Assembly (NCBI GenBank): GCA_027574665.1
Contig: CM050653.1
Span: 10,252,664-10,316,663 of the forward strand
Length of the DNA stretch: 64,000 nt
Reading direction: 5' to 3'
DNA from: Rhynochetos jubatus
Taxonomy: Eukaryota > Chordata > Aves > Eurypygiformes > Rhynochetidae
Part shown: piece after piece, positions 24,030 to 37,369 of the stretch
Layout of the letters: the number at the start of each line of letters is the position of its first letter
Numbering within the stretch: the first letter of the stretch is position 1
Translations under genes and position numbers: made by a program
The notes under the pieces: generated by a model
Told to the model about the DNA's origin: nothing
The model's database searches: none
What the model saw: only the letters and a program-made list of their open reading frames with translations

Positions 24030-26235
24030 ATGCTATTACTAGCTACTGCACTCTGGCCAAGCTGCAACTAGTCATCCTTTCATACATCTACAATAGCCAT
24101 TGCTGAACGCTGAACTACTTTGCATTTGCTATAGCTCCAGCTAAGTCACAGCTGAAAGAAAAGCAAAACATACAGATGGATATATGTGGCACAGAGAGGC
24201 TTCCTAAACAAGAAGGCTAGTACTAACCTATAGCTGAGGAGAAATACAGCACAGTGTTGTACTTCATATATATATATAAAACATATAAAGTATGAAATAT
24301 AAAGAGTAGAGGATAAAGGATAAAATATAAAGCAAACACATGAGTTTGGAGTATATAAAACCTCAATCTATAGCCTGAGAAATCTAAGTTTTGGAGTCTA
24401 CATACAGATTTCTTCATGTAGACTAGGTTACAGTTAATGGGGCTTGATTTAGTTGGCCAAACACGAACACATCATATCATTTGAGAAACTGTAGATGAAA
24501 CACTGCGTAAGGATAACTGATATGACATGAGACCTAAATAAAGACTTTTATCCTATTGGCCCAGCATCTCAAGTTCACACAGGATATCTGAGGGCATCCT
24601 ACAGCTATCCATCTCACTGTAAACCAAAACCTACTTTCAGTCAACACACAGTTCTCTCGATGCTGCTGCACTGACTAGCTCTTCACTAACTGTAATGGGT
24701 GCTTTGACACCTGGCTCACATGGAGGCAGCTACATGGAGACACCTAAATTCAGGCATCTTACTCTCTGATTTCACAGAATCGTGCCCAGAGGACTTGATT
24801 CAATGCCTCAGTGTAGGTTTCTAGTGATACCTGAGGTGCCTTAAGGACATTCAGGCTAGCAGCTAGGAGGACAGCTCTCACTTATAGCTCTGTGTGGGTA
24901 CCTTGAATACTTTAGGCATCTCAAACAGCACTAGATTCCCGTGTTTAAACAACCAATCTGAGTGCAAAACATCACATCTATCTGTATTATTTAAACAGTG
25001 GCCGATACTACAGTAGTATGCCATCTCACAGACTCCACTAACTCACAGGGCCACTGTGAGATAAATAGAAGATCTATTACTTTTGTTGTTTTTCGGATCG
25101 GGTGAAAGCTTGGAAAAATAAGACTCACATCTTACTTAATTCTCTATGTCTTCCATTTCCCTTCAGTCAGATAATTTTGAAGGAACAGAACCAACAAACA
25201 AAGGCTGGACACAAGAAGGATGAGCGACTTTGGGTTGTCTGAATCCAGACATCACAGAGCAGCGTGAATCTGTCAGCAACCAACCTGGAACTTTCTGCCT
25301 GGACCATCATTCTCTTCCTTCTAGATTTAGACTTATACTTTCTTTTCCATACGAAGCACTACAGAGCTCTACACTGAAATAAGAAAGTGAAGAACTACTG
25401 AGGAGTAAAAGTGGAGCAGTCTGAAGACTGTGAAGAATCATAATTTGTTGATTATCATTATTTTTCATACAGTCCTTGACTTAGTGTAAGCACCGCTTAG
25501 CAACAACTAAAACATCAGTGTGCTATCAACATTATTCTCATCTAAATCCAAAACACAGCACTACATCAGCTACTAAGAAGAAAATCAACTCTATGTCAGC
25601 TGAAACTAGGACAGGCATCAACAAAATGAGCTGCCTATGTGTTGATACAGACAAAAGAGTATCCCATTACCCTGAATTATAGCAATCTGCTTGTTGGTTG
25701 GATAAAAGGATACAGTTTTATAATCTAGAAGGCCCAATTACTTCAATTGCTAGAATTTTTTTTAACTAGTAGTTAATTAAGTATGGCATCAAGGTGTTCT
25801 GCTCCCAAGCATTTTAAAAGCTGTTTGTAAATAGAGAATACAGATATAAGAGCAAGGTAGGATAAAATACTGAGATTAAAGATAGTGTTAATGTAGAAAT
25901 TACATCAGTTATGTAATCAGTAAAAAGTAATATATTATTATTTTAAGACAGGTTAAAAAAGGAAAATGCAAAGTAAACACAACACGATACTAAAGCTTCT
26001 TTGAACTCTTCCTAAGATGAAATCTTTTACATGAACTGGCAATCTTGTTCCACCTTGTCAAGGTGATTATGAATATGAAAGGGGTAAGGAAATGCTAACA
26101 AGGCATTACTCTGTGAGAATACTTTGAATACAGCATAACAACTTCGTAGCGTATCAAAACCGTATCAGCTTTGCTTCTTAATGTATTATGAAGCAAATCT
26201 GTGACTTTTTGCTATAGTTTTAATGTCAAACAGTC

Positions 26236-26248
26236 AAAAAAAAAAAAA
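26236..26248. repeat. A13 homopolymer
   Basis: Thirteen A on plus in otherwise AT-rich intron; no retroelement body was recognised beside it. Confidence 0.9.
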
Positions 26249-26500
26249 GGTGGGCAAACTGGGCCTTTTCTCATCTCAGTCTAATTTTAGAGTCTACAAT
26301 AACCATCAACTTATAAAAATTTAATATTGTTTAAACTCTATGCCATACTTTCCACTATCATCAAAGTAGTTTTAAGGGTACAAAATGACAGTTCTTTACC
26401 AGTCAGAAACTTCAAAAAGTAATTCTGTGCAATTCTGTCAAAAAAAGAAAGTTCCAGTGCACTAATAGCTATAATAAAAGTTTCCATATTGTAACAAAGC

Positions 26501-26516
26501 AAAAAAAAAAAAAAAA
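26501..26516. repeat. A16 homopolymer
   Basis: Sixteen A on plus; no retroelement body was recognised beside it. Confidence 0.9.
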
Positions 26517-28159
26517 GGCATCTTACTAAGCATTTTACTCTTATAAACATACTAAGGGATTTTAAATGTGCTAAAATACTTCCAATTAAATCTTCAAATA
26601 AATTGCAGCCACCCTGTCTGTATCCAAATACCTTTTCCAGGTAGCACTGCTTCAGCCTAGACTCAGCGATGGGAAGAACAGGCATAACAACATGGCATGG
26701 AAGTGGCAGAGACTTGTCAGCTGAAGGCTGATTCATCCACATGGTAAAATATGATGGAAAGAGACAGACTATCTTAGCTCTGAAAATAGTTCAGATCTCT
26801 AGCGTGGCATGGCACACAAGCTAAAAATCTCTGCTCCTTAGTATTGCTGCAGCTGTATCGCTTCTGGCTTCAGAGCTAGAACAGTTTAGCCTGAGGGTCG
26901 CTACCTTACTGCGTATTGTGTCATGCAGACACATCAGCAACATAACCAGCATCAACACCTGGCAACACCTGTAGCTCCCATGCTGTCTTCAAGCCAGCAA
27001 CCATAAACAATCTGGATTATGAGCAGAGACTTAAGACAGCTTAAGATGGTCTGACTATAAATCTACATTGAAAAGAACAGTTTAAGCAGGAAGATCAATT
27101 TGGATCAATATACATTGCCATGGAGCAATTTTCACTTCCTATCACATCAGTTAAATGCTATTTTTTTCAGCATGGAAAAGAGCACAGAAGTCTTGCACTT
27201 CATTAACTTTCATGGTGACTTCTTTGAAACATTTCAACAGACCTGATACCAAAACACATGAAAGTCTGCTGCTTTTGCCCCAAAAGGCTTTGGACCAACA
27301 CCCTATTTACTCAGGAGAATTCATATTGCCAAAACACTGTACTCCTTTGCTAAGCAGCAAAGTATTGCAAAAAAGAAACACTACATAAACAAAAGAGCCA
27401 AATCCAGCTGAAGCAAATACACAAGGACTGATGGGCTCAGTTAAATTATCAGGTACTTACAAAGAATCTCCACTCTAAATCTGGCTCTGACATTTACTTA
27501 ATGTGTTACCTGTCATTTCTCCATTTCTAAAGGAGAGAGAGTACTTACTCAAGGCTCTCATAGGGAAAATTAATGTTTTCAGGACATTTTAAAAATTAAA
27601 ACAGCTATATATGTTTGCCAAGCTACCCAGCTGGATTGTGGGCACACTGACTGAGAGCATTTTTGTTGCTGTGGACTATGCATATATTCTCAGTTTCATT
27701 TTTGTTTCATTGGTTGCTTAATAAAATCTGTGTCCATAGATTACCAATGTAATCCATGAGATACATATATTTGCATAGGAAAAATATGTCGCTTTTATTT
27801 CAGGCTCAGAAAGGTGGTTGCTTGCAGGAAAGAACATGTTCTAGGAATATAAACACTGACTGCTTTTTAAAAAATTTTTTCTTTCTCTTTTTATCCTATG
27901 CCTAGCAGAGAGAGAAGCCAGTTTGCAGGCTTATCCACTGAAGCCGACATGGGCTTATTCAGTACAGCTGAGTATCTGATAAACAGATCATCTAGCTCTG
28001 ATTATAGACTGCTGGTATTACTGTTGGATGGACATGATACCAACTTGTCTAAACACAAGCCAAACTTTTCTGTTGAATGGCTACAGATGCCACTCTTGAA
28101 CAGAAAGTATATTCCAGCGTTGGAAAGCAATTACTCTGGCTGTTGAATTGCATGAGACA

Positions 28160-28198
28160 GCACAGCTGCAGCAGCAGTGCTATGTGACATAGCTGTGC
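28160..28198 (-). repeat. Nested inverted repeat (hairpin-forming)
   Basis: An outer arm pair GCACAGCT/AGCTGTGC encloses an overlapping palindrome GCTATGT-G-ACATAGC at 28179-28193, so two alternative hairpins are possible. No downstream T-run or small-RNA signature was seen. Confidence 0.6.
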
Positions 28199-28415
28199 AT
28201 TTTTGTAACATGTAACGTGCAACTTAGGAGGAGATAAACAGTGTGTGATATGACAACAGCACATGCACCTAGCTACAGTTTTCTAGTACATGTGTAAGTC
28301 AGTCTGTATTCCGTTTGCCTGTTGTCTGTCTGTAGCGTTCAAACCACTGTGCACAGGATACTGAGAAAAGTAGCAAAACCTTAAAATGCAATCATCCAAA
28401 TGAAAGTGTACATAC

Positions 28416-28563
28416 ATGGTACTACAGCCCGTGAGCGATTCTTCTGGGTATTTTCCTCCTGCTGTGCAACGGTGGTGGCATTGGGTTCAGCCTGATAAGC
28501 ACAAAGAGCTTCCCACTCTTTCTCCAGACGATTCTTGTTTTTCAGATGATCTTCCATGTAGGA
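28416..28563 (-). CDS. PTPRN2: PTPRN2 internal exon, start of the PTP-like domain (49 codons plus 1 nt)
   Basis: Minus-strand exon that begins [17 protein letters not shown] and continues [12 protein letters not shown], then K-N-R-S-R-A-V-V-P. In receptor PTPs this is the N-terminal helical lead-in to the phosphatase fold, and K-N-R...P-Y-D-H-S-R is the first conserved PTP motif. The [11 protein letters not shown] wording matches PTPRN2 rather than PTPRN, as I recall the two families. The acceptor is TTCATTCCAG next to TCC; the donor is CCAT then GTATGT. The exon ends one base into a codon (phase 1): its last T joins AT of the next exon to make the Tyr of Y-D-H-S-R. The length of 148 nt fits that exactly. 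The frame continues into the intron to 28381 and was not counted as coding. Confidence 0.96.
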
Positions 28564-29363
28564 CTGGAATGAAAAGAATACTGTATCAAGCATTGACTTG
28601 GCTAGGCTCAAAGCTAAGCACAAAGGATGTATCTCAGAATGGAAAGCATGAGAATCCTGAGCTCTGGGGATGAAACACACTCAGTGTTATGGCTAATTCG
28701 CTCACTTCAGAGACTTAACTTCAAGCTTATTTGTGCCCTATAAAATGAGAACGCTAACATGTACCAGTGCTAACAGAGAAGAAATGCTTGAAACCCCCAG
28801 CTCCTGAGCTTCAGGAGAAAACTATTTCTTCTTTAGTACCTAGAAAATGTAAGCCCAAACATCTCTTTCAGCAGGCAGTGAAAAAGAAACATGAAGTCCA
28901 TTCCTAAAAATAACTTAATAGAACAACAGCTCGTGTCAAACCGAAGGCTGTTAAAACTGAAGTTCAAGCACATACGCCAGTCACAACAACAACACAGCTG
29001 TTGAGGAGAATTAAAAAATTGCCACGCTAAAGTGTCACGGCTGAAGTACTGGATCATCAGGAACTCATCCTGCACATGGACTGCCACAGAGAGAGCCTTG
29101 AACTGAGAAGGTGCTGTTAAATAATATTAACATAGTTTGTTAAAGACTGTACCTCCCATTTGGTAAATTCAACAGTGTTAGGAGAAGCATCACCAACGGA
29201 AAATTAACTGGCTGTGGCAGGAATGACAATCCCATCAGACTATATTGGTGCAGGTCTTTAACTTTTGCAGATCTCCCAAGGCTGAAGATTTAGTACAGCA
29301 CTGGGTTGGGAATTCACTTCCAACGGTTTACCAGAAGTGAACTTAAACACTATTCATTCACCC

Positions 29364-29630
29364 CATAGAATCACAGAACAGTTTGGGTTGGAAGGGACCT
29401 TAAAGATCATCCAGTTCTAACCCCCCTGCCATGGGCAGGGACACCCTCCGCTAGACCAGGTCGCTCCAAGCCTCATCCAGCCTGGCCTTGGACACTTCCA
29501 GGGATGGGGCATCCACAGCTTCTCTGGGCAACCTGTGCCAGTGCCTCCCCACCCTCTCCGGGAAGAACTTCTTCCTGATATGTAAAATCTCCCTGCTTTC
29601 AATTTAAACACGCTACTCCTTGTCCTGTCC
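29364..29630 (-). mobile_element. CR1 LINE, 5'-truncated 3' end
   Basis: The plus strand reads CATAGAATCACAGAACAG, then the GTTTGGGTTGGAAGGGACC block, GCCATGGGCAGGGACACC and on to CCTTGTCCTGTCC. About 267 bp, inserted in sense orientation relative to PTPRN2. It has a short deletion after CTTCCTGATA compared with the other copies, where the AATCTAAAT segment is missing. Confidence 0.95.
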
Positions 29631-32600
29631 ATGGACCTGAAAATTGTCCAAGTGCATGAGGGGAAGACAGCAGAAAGGAGGAAGAGTGGGGAAAACCAGA
29701 ATCTTCCCCTCCCTTTAACATGAAAATTAAGGAAGTGATCACTTGTTACTGTAAGCCCCTTTATACAGCCTTTCAGAGCTCGTCATTTTCTCCTACGGTA
29801 AGCAACAGAATAATCTCACATTACACCCAGTTCCAATTTGTAAATTAAACTCCATACTACCTTTACAAGGTTAGGTTGAAGTTACTATCCTCAAACAGAT
29901 TAAAAAAAGGACAGACTCTTTGGAGAACAGGATCAGGGTCTGGACAGGGGCCGGAGGCAGAGCTGTGGGTGCCTCTGGCCCAAACATCAGTCACAGGGGG
30001 TCCTGCTGGAGCACTCACTATACAGCCTGACCTGTAGCAACACTTGAATAGAAAAAGCTCCTGGAAAGGATTCACTGAAAAGTATAGAAAGCAGTTTAAT
30101 TGTGTAGAAAACCCTTTCCAAAGACAATCTCTGTTATGTGGAACCGTTCTTCCCAAACATGCTTTAAAGAAGAAAGGCTCACGCCCTCTCAGCAGGTTTA
30201 ACAGAAGGTGCAAAAAGCTTGCGGCTTGCCTTCCGCCAAACGCGAGCTCTGCTAAAGCTGCCGCCCCACCGCGCATCCCACTGGACCGGGGAAGCAGGAT
30301 ACTGCTCTCTCTTGCAGCAAGAATGTTTTATCGGTTACAAAAGAGCTTCTGAGACCCAGCTTTGTTTTGTGCAGTTTGTCGTGTGTGTGCGTCTCGGCAT
30401 GAGATTTGTAAATCAAACCTGTTAGTGAAAAGCAATTCAAGAAGCAACGCTTCCAGAAAGAATGTCTTTAAGGACACAGAAATATATCACGTTAAAGGAA
30501 GGTTTCTAAAGAAGGTAAAAACCAGAGGTGGCCTAGATAAAATCACAACACCTACTGTGTGATCATTATTTTCTGTAATGAAGGAAAAAGCATCGCAGTG
30601 GACAGAGCCGTGACCTGATGGATGGGGAGCTGGGTGGTCCCGCCGTGTGTTAGGGGAGCGGCTCAGCTACCGTGCTCCCAGCCTTAACCTGCAGGTTAAT
30701 GCGAGGAAACCATCTTCTGATAGTTTGCTTGTCCTTGCTGAAAGGCTGTTGTTACTGGGGAAAGCAGGGAGGCTAAAGATCACGTTCTTTTCTCCTAGTA
30801 AATCTGTGCCTGGACATGTATACTGAACATAATTTAAAAAAGATAATCCCTCCTGAGCAGAGAACTGTTAGTGTATAAGATTTTTTATGAGGCAAAGGGA
30901 AAAACTAGCAAAATCTTACAATAACAGAGCCAAGACTCCTGGCTTAAGAGAAGCTGTTTAGCATGCAGCAGGCAGAGATCAGGCAGTCAAGGACCAGCCC
31001 GTAGCATCTTCCCATTTTAAACCACAGTTTTTTAAATATGATTCATTTTGACATGCCCATCACCAACATCCCATAGGCTTCAGGGACATTTTATGCACAT
31101 ATACAGATCTGCCAACACTGAATGTCTCCAAAATACTGTGAGATCCACGAAGCTGTAGGAAAAGGGCCATAAACATTTGATTCCTAAGGCAGGGCTGTAC
31201 TTAGCAAGGAGCTTCCTGTTGGCTCCAACTTGTCAATTTGATGATTTCAAGGACTGTATTATAAAAAGGGATTTTATTTTCTTTTTCAATCAGCAAAAGC
31301 GACACAGTTAAGGTAATTTGAGAGCTTTTAGTGCACATGAATTTTTAAATAACCAATCTCTCTTTAAAAAGGAATATCCGTTTTACTTTTACCTTCCTTT
31401 TTCAGGGAATCCTGAGTGTAAAGAGAAATGAATGTTCGAATGAAAACACACTGAAATCTTTACTTTAACCACTTTTCATATAGTCTCAACACCTGCAACA
31501 CACAGATCAGATTCACAGGGCACTTCTGACAGACCCTGAAAAGGTGTTGGACTGTTTGACCAGACCTGCGGAAGGCTCTGCGCAATATCTGTTTTACACA
31601 CGTTTAAAAAAAACTACCAAGAAAGAAGCTTGCTTTAAAACATTCCGAGTCAGACAGTTCCCTCAGAGGTAAGTAATCTTTCATTTACAGTCCCTCGGAG
31701 CCCCTGCGCTCATCCCCGTTTTGCTAAACAGAAGCTTAGTGATTTTGAAACGCTCTCTTGGGAGCTGCTGGATGTACATTAAATTGAGTGGAACTTCTGA
31801 TATTTTAGAGATTGTACGTCTACTCAAATCCACTCCTTAATTAGGATGTTTTCATGAGACATTCTGCAACGTTTGCCTGGAACAAAAGAAATTCATTATC
31901 AACGTGTCAAACATGCACATGATTTTCCCTGTCCCAGCGCAGCAGGTAAAATAAATAGAGGCTGTCACCACAGTTACTGCAATGCTCCTCAAAGCTGCTG
32001 AAAAAGTTAGAGGTCTGATCTCACCAATATGTCCACATCAAGACAAGTCATGTAATCCCAAGTATATGCTGTTATTTAATCAAACAGTCTGCTTGGCCAG
32101 ATCTCCTGATGTAACTTAAATTTCACTGTGTCTTAATTTTCCTTCCACAGGGCCTCACCTGCAAGGACAACTGGTAGCCCAGCTCATACCTTCTCCTGTA
32201 TGCACAGATGAGATACTCTTGCTACTAAACATTTTACGGGGATAAGAAGGATGCACCTACGTTATGTGGAGAGGGTGATGCATTGTAACACCTATGATTA
32301 TTGTGTGAGACATGCAAGTTGTAAGGCAGAAGATGAGCTTTCAGCCAGAGGATGAAAAATGGAACCAGACACCATGAATCTCTGCCCAAGAGAATCAGCA
32401 CCAGTGGCAAATACTAGGACAGATTCAGCGTGCCTGGACACAGCCACAAAGAGAGAGCACAGTGGGCTGGCTCGGTTTTGGTAAAGCTTCCTGAGCACTC
32501 AGTTAATGTTGCAATATGATGTCAAACCACTTTGGTTTCTGTACTTTTTTCTCTACGCAAGGAATGGCATGCAGTGCGTGCTCTGTGACTAAATTAAGGT

Positions 32601-35203
32601 TAACAAATATAACAACTAAATCCCAATTGTCTGGTCAATCTCCAAATACATTCTTCAGAGATAGTATGGTTTGTGCCTGACAAGATATTAGTTTTAAAAA
32701 CACCTATTTTATTAGCTGATGTTCAGCTATTACAAAAAAGAATTATTTTTGACAACACACTTCCAATACAATCCTTGATTAGACACCCTTCTCCTGACCG
32801 AGGATGTCTCTTTTAATAAAAAAGTGGGCAACTGTTAAACTGACAGACCTCGGCAGCTCTAACCGAATCTCAGATGTCAGCTGAAGAAGTGAATGGACAT
32901 TATCTTAATCCTTGCGAGTGGTGACCACTCAAACCCATGCCTTTCACTTAACAGTGTGAGACACTGCTTTTTCCAACGATGCAGAGGGCCAGGCAGTGCC
33001 GTGGTGCTTCACTGGGTTCCTCAGAAGGAATTTGGAGGGGAGAGAATTTGCCTTGGCTACTATATAGCAACTTGTGCACTACACAACCACACTTGAAACA
33101 ATTCGTTTTGTTATTCTCTCCAATTGACTTAAGTAAAGGCATTTTTTGCCTGTGTTCCTTGCTAACTTGTAAGCTACATTGTTCTGGCACGGGACATTCC
33201 AGCATTTTTGCTATTCTGCTTACACTTCTTTGTCTTCTTCAGTACATACTGCATTGACTATTTGTAAGAGGAAAACTTCTGTGCAAATCCAACACAGCAC
33301 AAGATTTCCTCCTTCCTCTTTCTGGCTTAATACCTTATCATTAATGGCTTCACAGTAAATTTCTCCGTTCCCACTCATATTACTCAAAGTGCTACAGAAG
33401 TTAGAGACAGAAGACGCCTATCTGATTACGTATATCCAGGCCTTCAAATCACACCTTGTGTCTCGTACTTCACCAAGAAACTTTGCTAACATTTAGGTGC
33501 CCTGTATCTAAAGTAGAAGCCTAAAACACAGCTCATGACTATTTCTTGGGACACAAACTGTTCTGAACTACACTGTATTCCTGGAAATACTCAAACGTTT
33601 TTAATAAAGGATAGCAGACCTCATTTGAGATGGCTTTTCAAAGGGTTGCCAATAGAATTGCTTTTATATGGCAAACTTAATTTGCTACAGATTGACACCA
33701 ATCCATTTAATTCAGCTCTAGTCTGCTAACCCAGAATACTTCTGTTTTGTCTAATTCCTGCTTGTACGTATTTCAGTGTCTTCACAGATCATGAATTAAT
33801 GGATCTATGCAAACTATAGACATCTCTTCTTGTGACTCATTCTTCAAAGATAATTTAACTTTATTTGTTCTATGTGTTTTCAGGTCTAATGTTTTCAAAC
33901 TTTGGAATAACTCCTCTGCCGTCACTTCTGTGCAGAACTGTGATACCAGTTATAAAAGTCATTCTCATTTCCATCCACTTCCACATCATGCTGGCTGATG
34001 TATATCATGATGTATATAATCTTTTAGCCAGATTTTAATCCACATAATTGTCTTCTAGGAAATTGACATTAATTTTTCAATTAACTATTCATGAGAGTTT
34101 CAAGACTTGATTAAAATCTGGATATATTACACCTGTTGTTTTCACTTAATATACTGGTTTTGTAGTTTTAGTTAAATAAAAAGCAATCCAGGTAAGATTT
34201 GTTCTTTATAAAAATAAGCACGTTATTATTCGGGTTGCAGCTATCCAAAGGAAAGGATGGAGGAGATTAGTAAATGCACAAAGGGAAGACTTCAGCCGTC
34301 CCCATCTTCTTAAATGAGACCCTCATACTTATCTCCCTGTTATGCCCTTGAAAAATCTCTTGCTAGATAATCAGCAATTCCTCTTTTAATATGTGCTCCA
34401 ATATTTTCTAGAGTCTGGACTCAGGGAATAGCAACAGAAACGTTCATTTCTCTTCTCTTTCCTTCTCCCCACTCCACTTTTATAAAATTATGATTACTTT
34501 ACTCTTCTATTTAGGTGCATCCAAACTTGTCCAGATCTACAGTTTCATGGTAATACTGAAGTTACTTTGGGCTCTTCCTTGTCTACAGGCTGGTCTTCCT
34601 GAGCTGCCATGGTGTTCTTGCAGAGACTGAGGGCTGGGAGCTCACCACACGTTTCCATGAAGAGTGGTCTTAGTAGTGCCCCATGTAGAAGAAAACGTGG
34701 GAGCAGAGCCAAATTATGCCCTTTCCTACCTTTCTTCCTTAACAAATCAGACCTTAAAGAGAGGATGAACTAGCTCAACCAAGTTAAGTTTTTCAAACAA
34801 CTAACACACTAAGAAAATCACAGTTTGCTCCAATAGTTACAGTTCTCTTGAAACATCACAGATATTTCCAATGCTCTGATCCAACCAACCTGCAATAATG
34901 CAGAACCAATAGCTGTTACCAAGACTAGCTCCACCCCTCATGTCATTCCAGAACCATTGTTAAAAGCACCAGCTTTAGTCCCAATGAGGTAAATCAAGTT
35001 TTCAATGTTAACTGTAGAGAACTGTGGCTTTATTTGGCCACTTACATTGAGGTTTATATAGATAAATATATATAAAAATTCTGTTGTAGCAACTCATTGT
35101 CAGTATCTCCCAGAACTCGTATCTGGAAGAAATTTCAGTAAATTAACATCTGGCTATAAAGTCTCACATGCTTTCAACTCTGGGGAGCATTCTGCATCCA
35201 GTA

Positions 35204-35250
35204 CTGTCAATGGCAACATTCCTGACTTTACTGGAGCCAGGATTTCAGCA
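35204..35250. repeat. Ancient amniote interspersed repeat relic
   Basis: CTGTCAATGGCAACATTCC then TGACTTTACTGGAGCCAGG and ATTTCAGCA resemble the common degenerate motif 'caatgggaaaactcccattgacttcaatgggagcaggatttca'. It is short and diverged. Confidence 0.4.
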
Positions 35251-36744
35251 TCAGACATTTCATGCTGGAGGATCCTTTCTCTTTTCTAACTTGTCCTGTG
35301 CCATCCTGGATCTCCTGCTCTTATCAGGATGATAAGAAATGTCTAAGCTTAACCACCAATGAAAGCATCTAGGAAATACAAACCCAGGAATTTATATTTT
35401 GTATTTATAAAATACACTGAGAAATTATTTTTCATCCTCTGTGTTTGGAGCCATATTGCTACCATAATGTGTTTTCATCTATTTTTCCCAGTACCTGATT
35501 ATAACAGTTAAAAGAACAGTTTTGAAGCCTTTTCAATTAAGTATTGAAAACTATATGAAGCTTTACTAGTAATTTGGCATAAAACACTACTAAAATCATA
35601 CACAGTATGGTAGGTGATGAAGGAAAACAAAGAAAAAACTAAACCAGAGGGAGGCAATTCCCTGACAAGGCAACTGTTCAGCCTGGTTGAGAATAATATC
35701 CCTAGATTGTTTGAAATAGGTTGTGTTATTAGGAAATCAATTGACTTCCATGGTGATGTCACCCAAGAATAAAAAATGACATGCCATACTTTCAGTTTTG
35801 TATTTTTAGATGCAAAGTTTACCATAAACTAAGCATGTACGCAGAGAGCGCAGTCACACTTTAAGCATGCCATCTAGCATAATTTTAAAGGATTGTCCTT
35901 GCGTTTCTGGAGAAGTAGCATCTTTAGGTGGTAGACATTACCTATCAAACTAGACTATCGTGCAGCCTTTGCAAGAACGACTAATTCACAAGTACATTAA
36001 ATGGCAACCTATGTTCTGTTTACCTAAATTAATATACCCTTGATGTAGTGTATTTCACTGCCTCCCCCCCCTCTTAATGCTCTGATAATAGAGTTTTGTA
36101 ACTTGTAAAAGGATTACTTCAATCCAATCAGCAGGTGCTGGGATCAGTGTGTGTCAGACAAACACTCTCTAATCCCTTTTCTTACAGCTCCCAGCTGCCA
36201 AAGGTGCTCAATGAAATCCCAGTGTAGTGGCTGGATACAACCTGGTGTGGACTGACGCAGGTTTTCAGCTCTGGAGGAAATCTTGGAAAATACATGCGAT
36301 GCTAAACATTGCTTGAATCGGAATGATAAAGGCAGGTATGCTTCTGAAAGGAAATGTAACTAAGAAATTAAGCATTAAAAAATGGAATGCTTAATTATGA
36401 AATATTTACTCTACCTGGCTCCCTAAATATAGCAGAAGATGAAGAAATTCACTCTACAAAGAATCCCTTCTTAAGGATTATCAGCTACTTAATGGTGTCT
36501 TCTAGGTCTTAAAATACAACCACCCCCATCTCCTCCTCCTTACCCCCTTGCTTGAAATTTAAATTATGCCTATGAAGCTTCACCCCTGCAATTACTTCAC
36601 TTTAAATAAACCTCAACAAAAAGGAGAAGATGATTACCATAAAAGGAATATAATTTGCTCCCTTACAATCGCTGTATCTCTATAGCTCCTTCTGCCCAAC
36701 TGTCTGCAAGTGCTCACACTACTTCTGCAGGGGAGGCAAGCAGC

Positions 36745-36815
36745 ATTGCCGTTTCACCGATGGGAAAGAAAAGGGCTGAAGCATCCAAGTGTATTTCCCA
36801 GGGTCACAGAATATG
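36745..36815 (-). repeat. MIR-like SINE fragment
   Basis: The plus strand reads CACCGATGGGAAAGAAAAG then AAGTGTATTTCCCAGGGTCA and CAGAAT. It resembles the reverse complement of the MIR core (the cagatgggaaactgaggc...cccagggtcac stretch). It is degenerate, with both ends unclear. Confidence 0.5.
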
Positions 36816-37337
36816 CTCCTAAACCACTAACTTTGCAGGGACATTCAGAACTCAGTCTTCTTGACCGCTGTTTTTAAATTTCCCATGATCATGTTTATAG
36901 ACGGGGCTAAAGATCACGCAACCTTCACGAATCCGTATCTGGTAACATTTTTGCAATTAGACATACCAAATATTCTGACTCTAGTGGAGTTACAACAGGT
37001 TTTGGTTTGGAGGGTTTGTTTAGAAGTACAGGGTTTAAGTGGTTGATGAGTAGAGGAATTTAATTTATGCACATGTTAGATTCTGTTTATGTAAGACATG
37101 CCAAACCAAATAATAAAGATTTAAAAGAGGAATTAGCCAAAATCCGTTTCCAGGCTTTCTGTACTTCTTATGGTAAATATCACAATAAAAATCTTAAATA
37201 ATAAATAGCCTTTAAATAAAGAAAGTACATTTTTTTAAAAAAATGGAGGTCTAGATCTCTTAGCCAAACACTGCTATTTCATAGCATGGGATATGTTGTG
37301 ACATTTCTTATAAACAAAAATAAATTCAAAACAACAA

Positions 37338-37369
37338 CCACCCACCCCCCTCCAACCCCCCCTGCCCCT
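37338..37369 (-). repeat. C-rich tract on plus, G-quadruplex-capable on the PTPRN2 sense strand
   Basis: Plus-strand runs of C3, C6, C7 and C4 separated by 1-5 nt become four G-runs on the minus strand, the transcribed sense of PTPRN2. The arrangement satisfies the simple G3+N1-7 quadruplex rule. It could equally be just low-complexity DNA. Confidence 0.7.

Larger units (their letters stand above)
19831..28415 (-). other. PTPRN2: PTPRN2 intron (8,585 bp)
   Basis: Complete phase-1 intron that splits a Tyr codon. It contains two same-orientation CR1 copies (20861-20981 and about 21500-22917), a duplication followed by T18 at 20584-20635, a purine-rich tract at 23868-24029, poly-A runs at 26236-26248 and 26501-26516, and a hairpin-forming sequence at 28160-28198. 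The remainder is featureless AT-rich DNA. Confidence 0.9.

Noticed and set aside
24708-24790. CAGAATCGTGCCCAGAGG as a possible CR1 end
   Set aside because: The CAGAATC start resembles CR1, but none of the following diagnostic blocks is present.
28381-28680. 99-codon open frame starting at an upstream ATG
   Set aside because: Only 28416-28563 is coding; the parts outside are intron read-through past clear GT and AG sites.
33396-33443. GTTAGAGACAGAAGACGCC as a diverged CR1/L3-type 3' end
   Set aside because: Suggestive wording but under 50 bp and with no second block; not separable from chance by eye.
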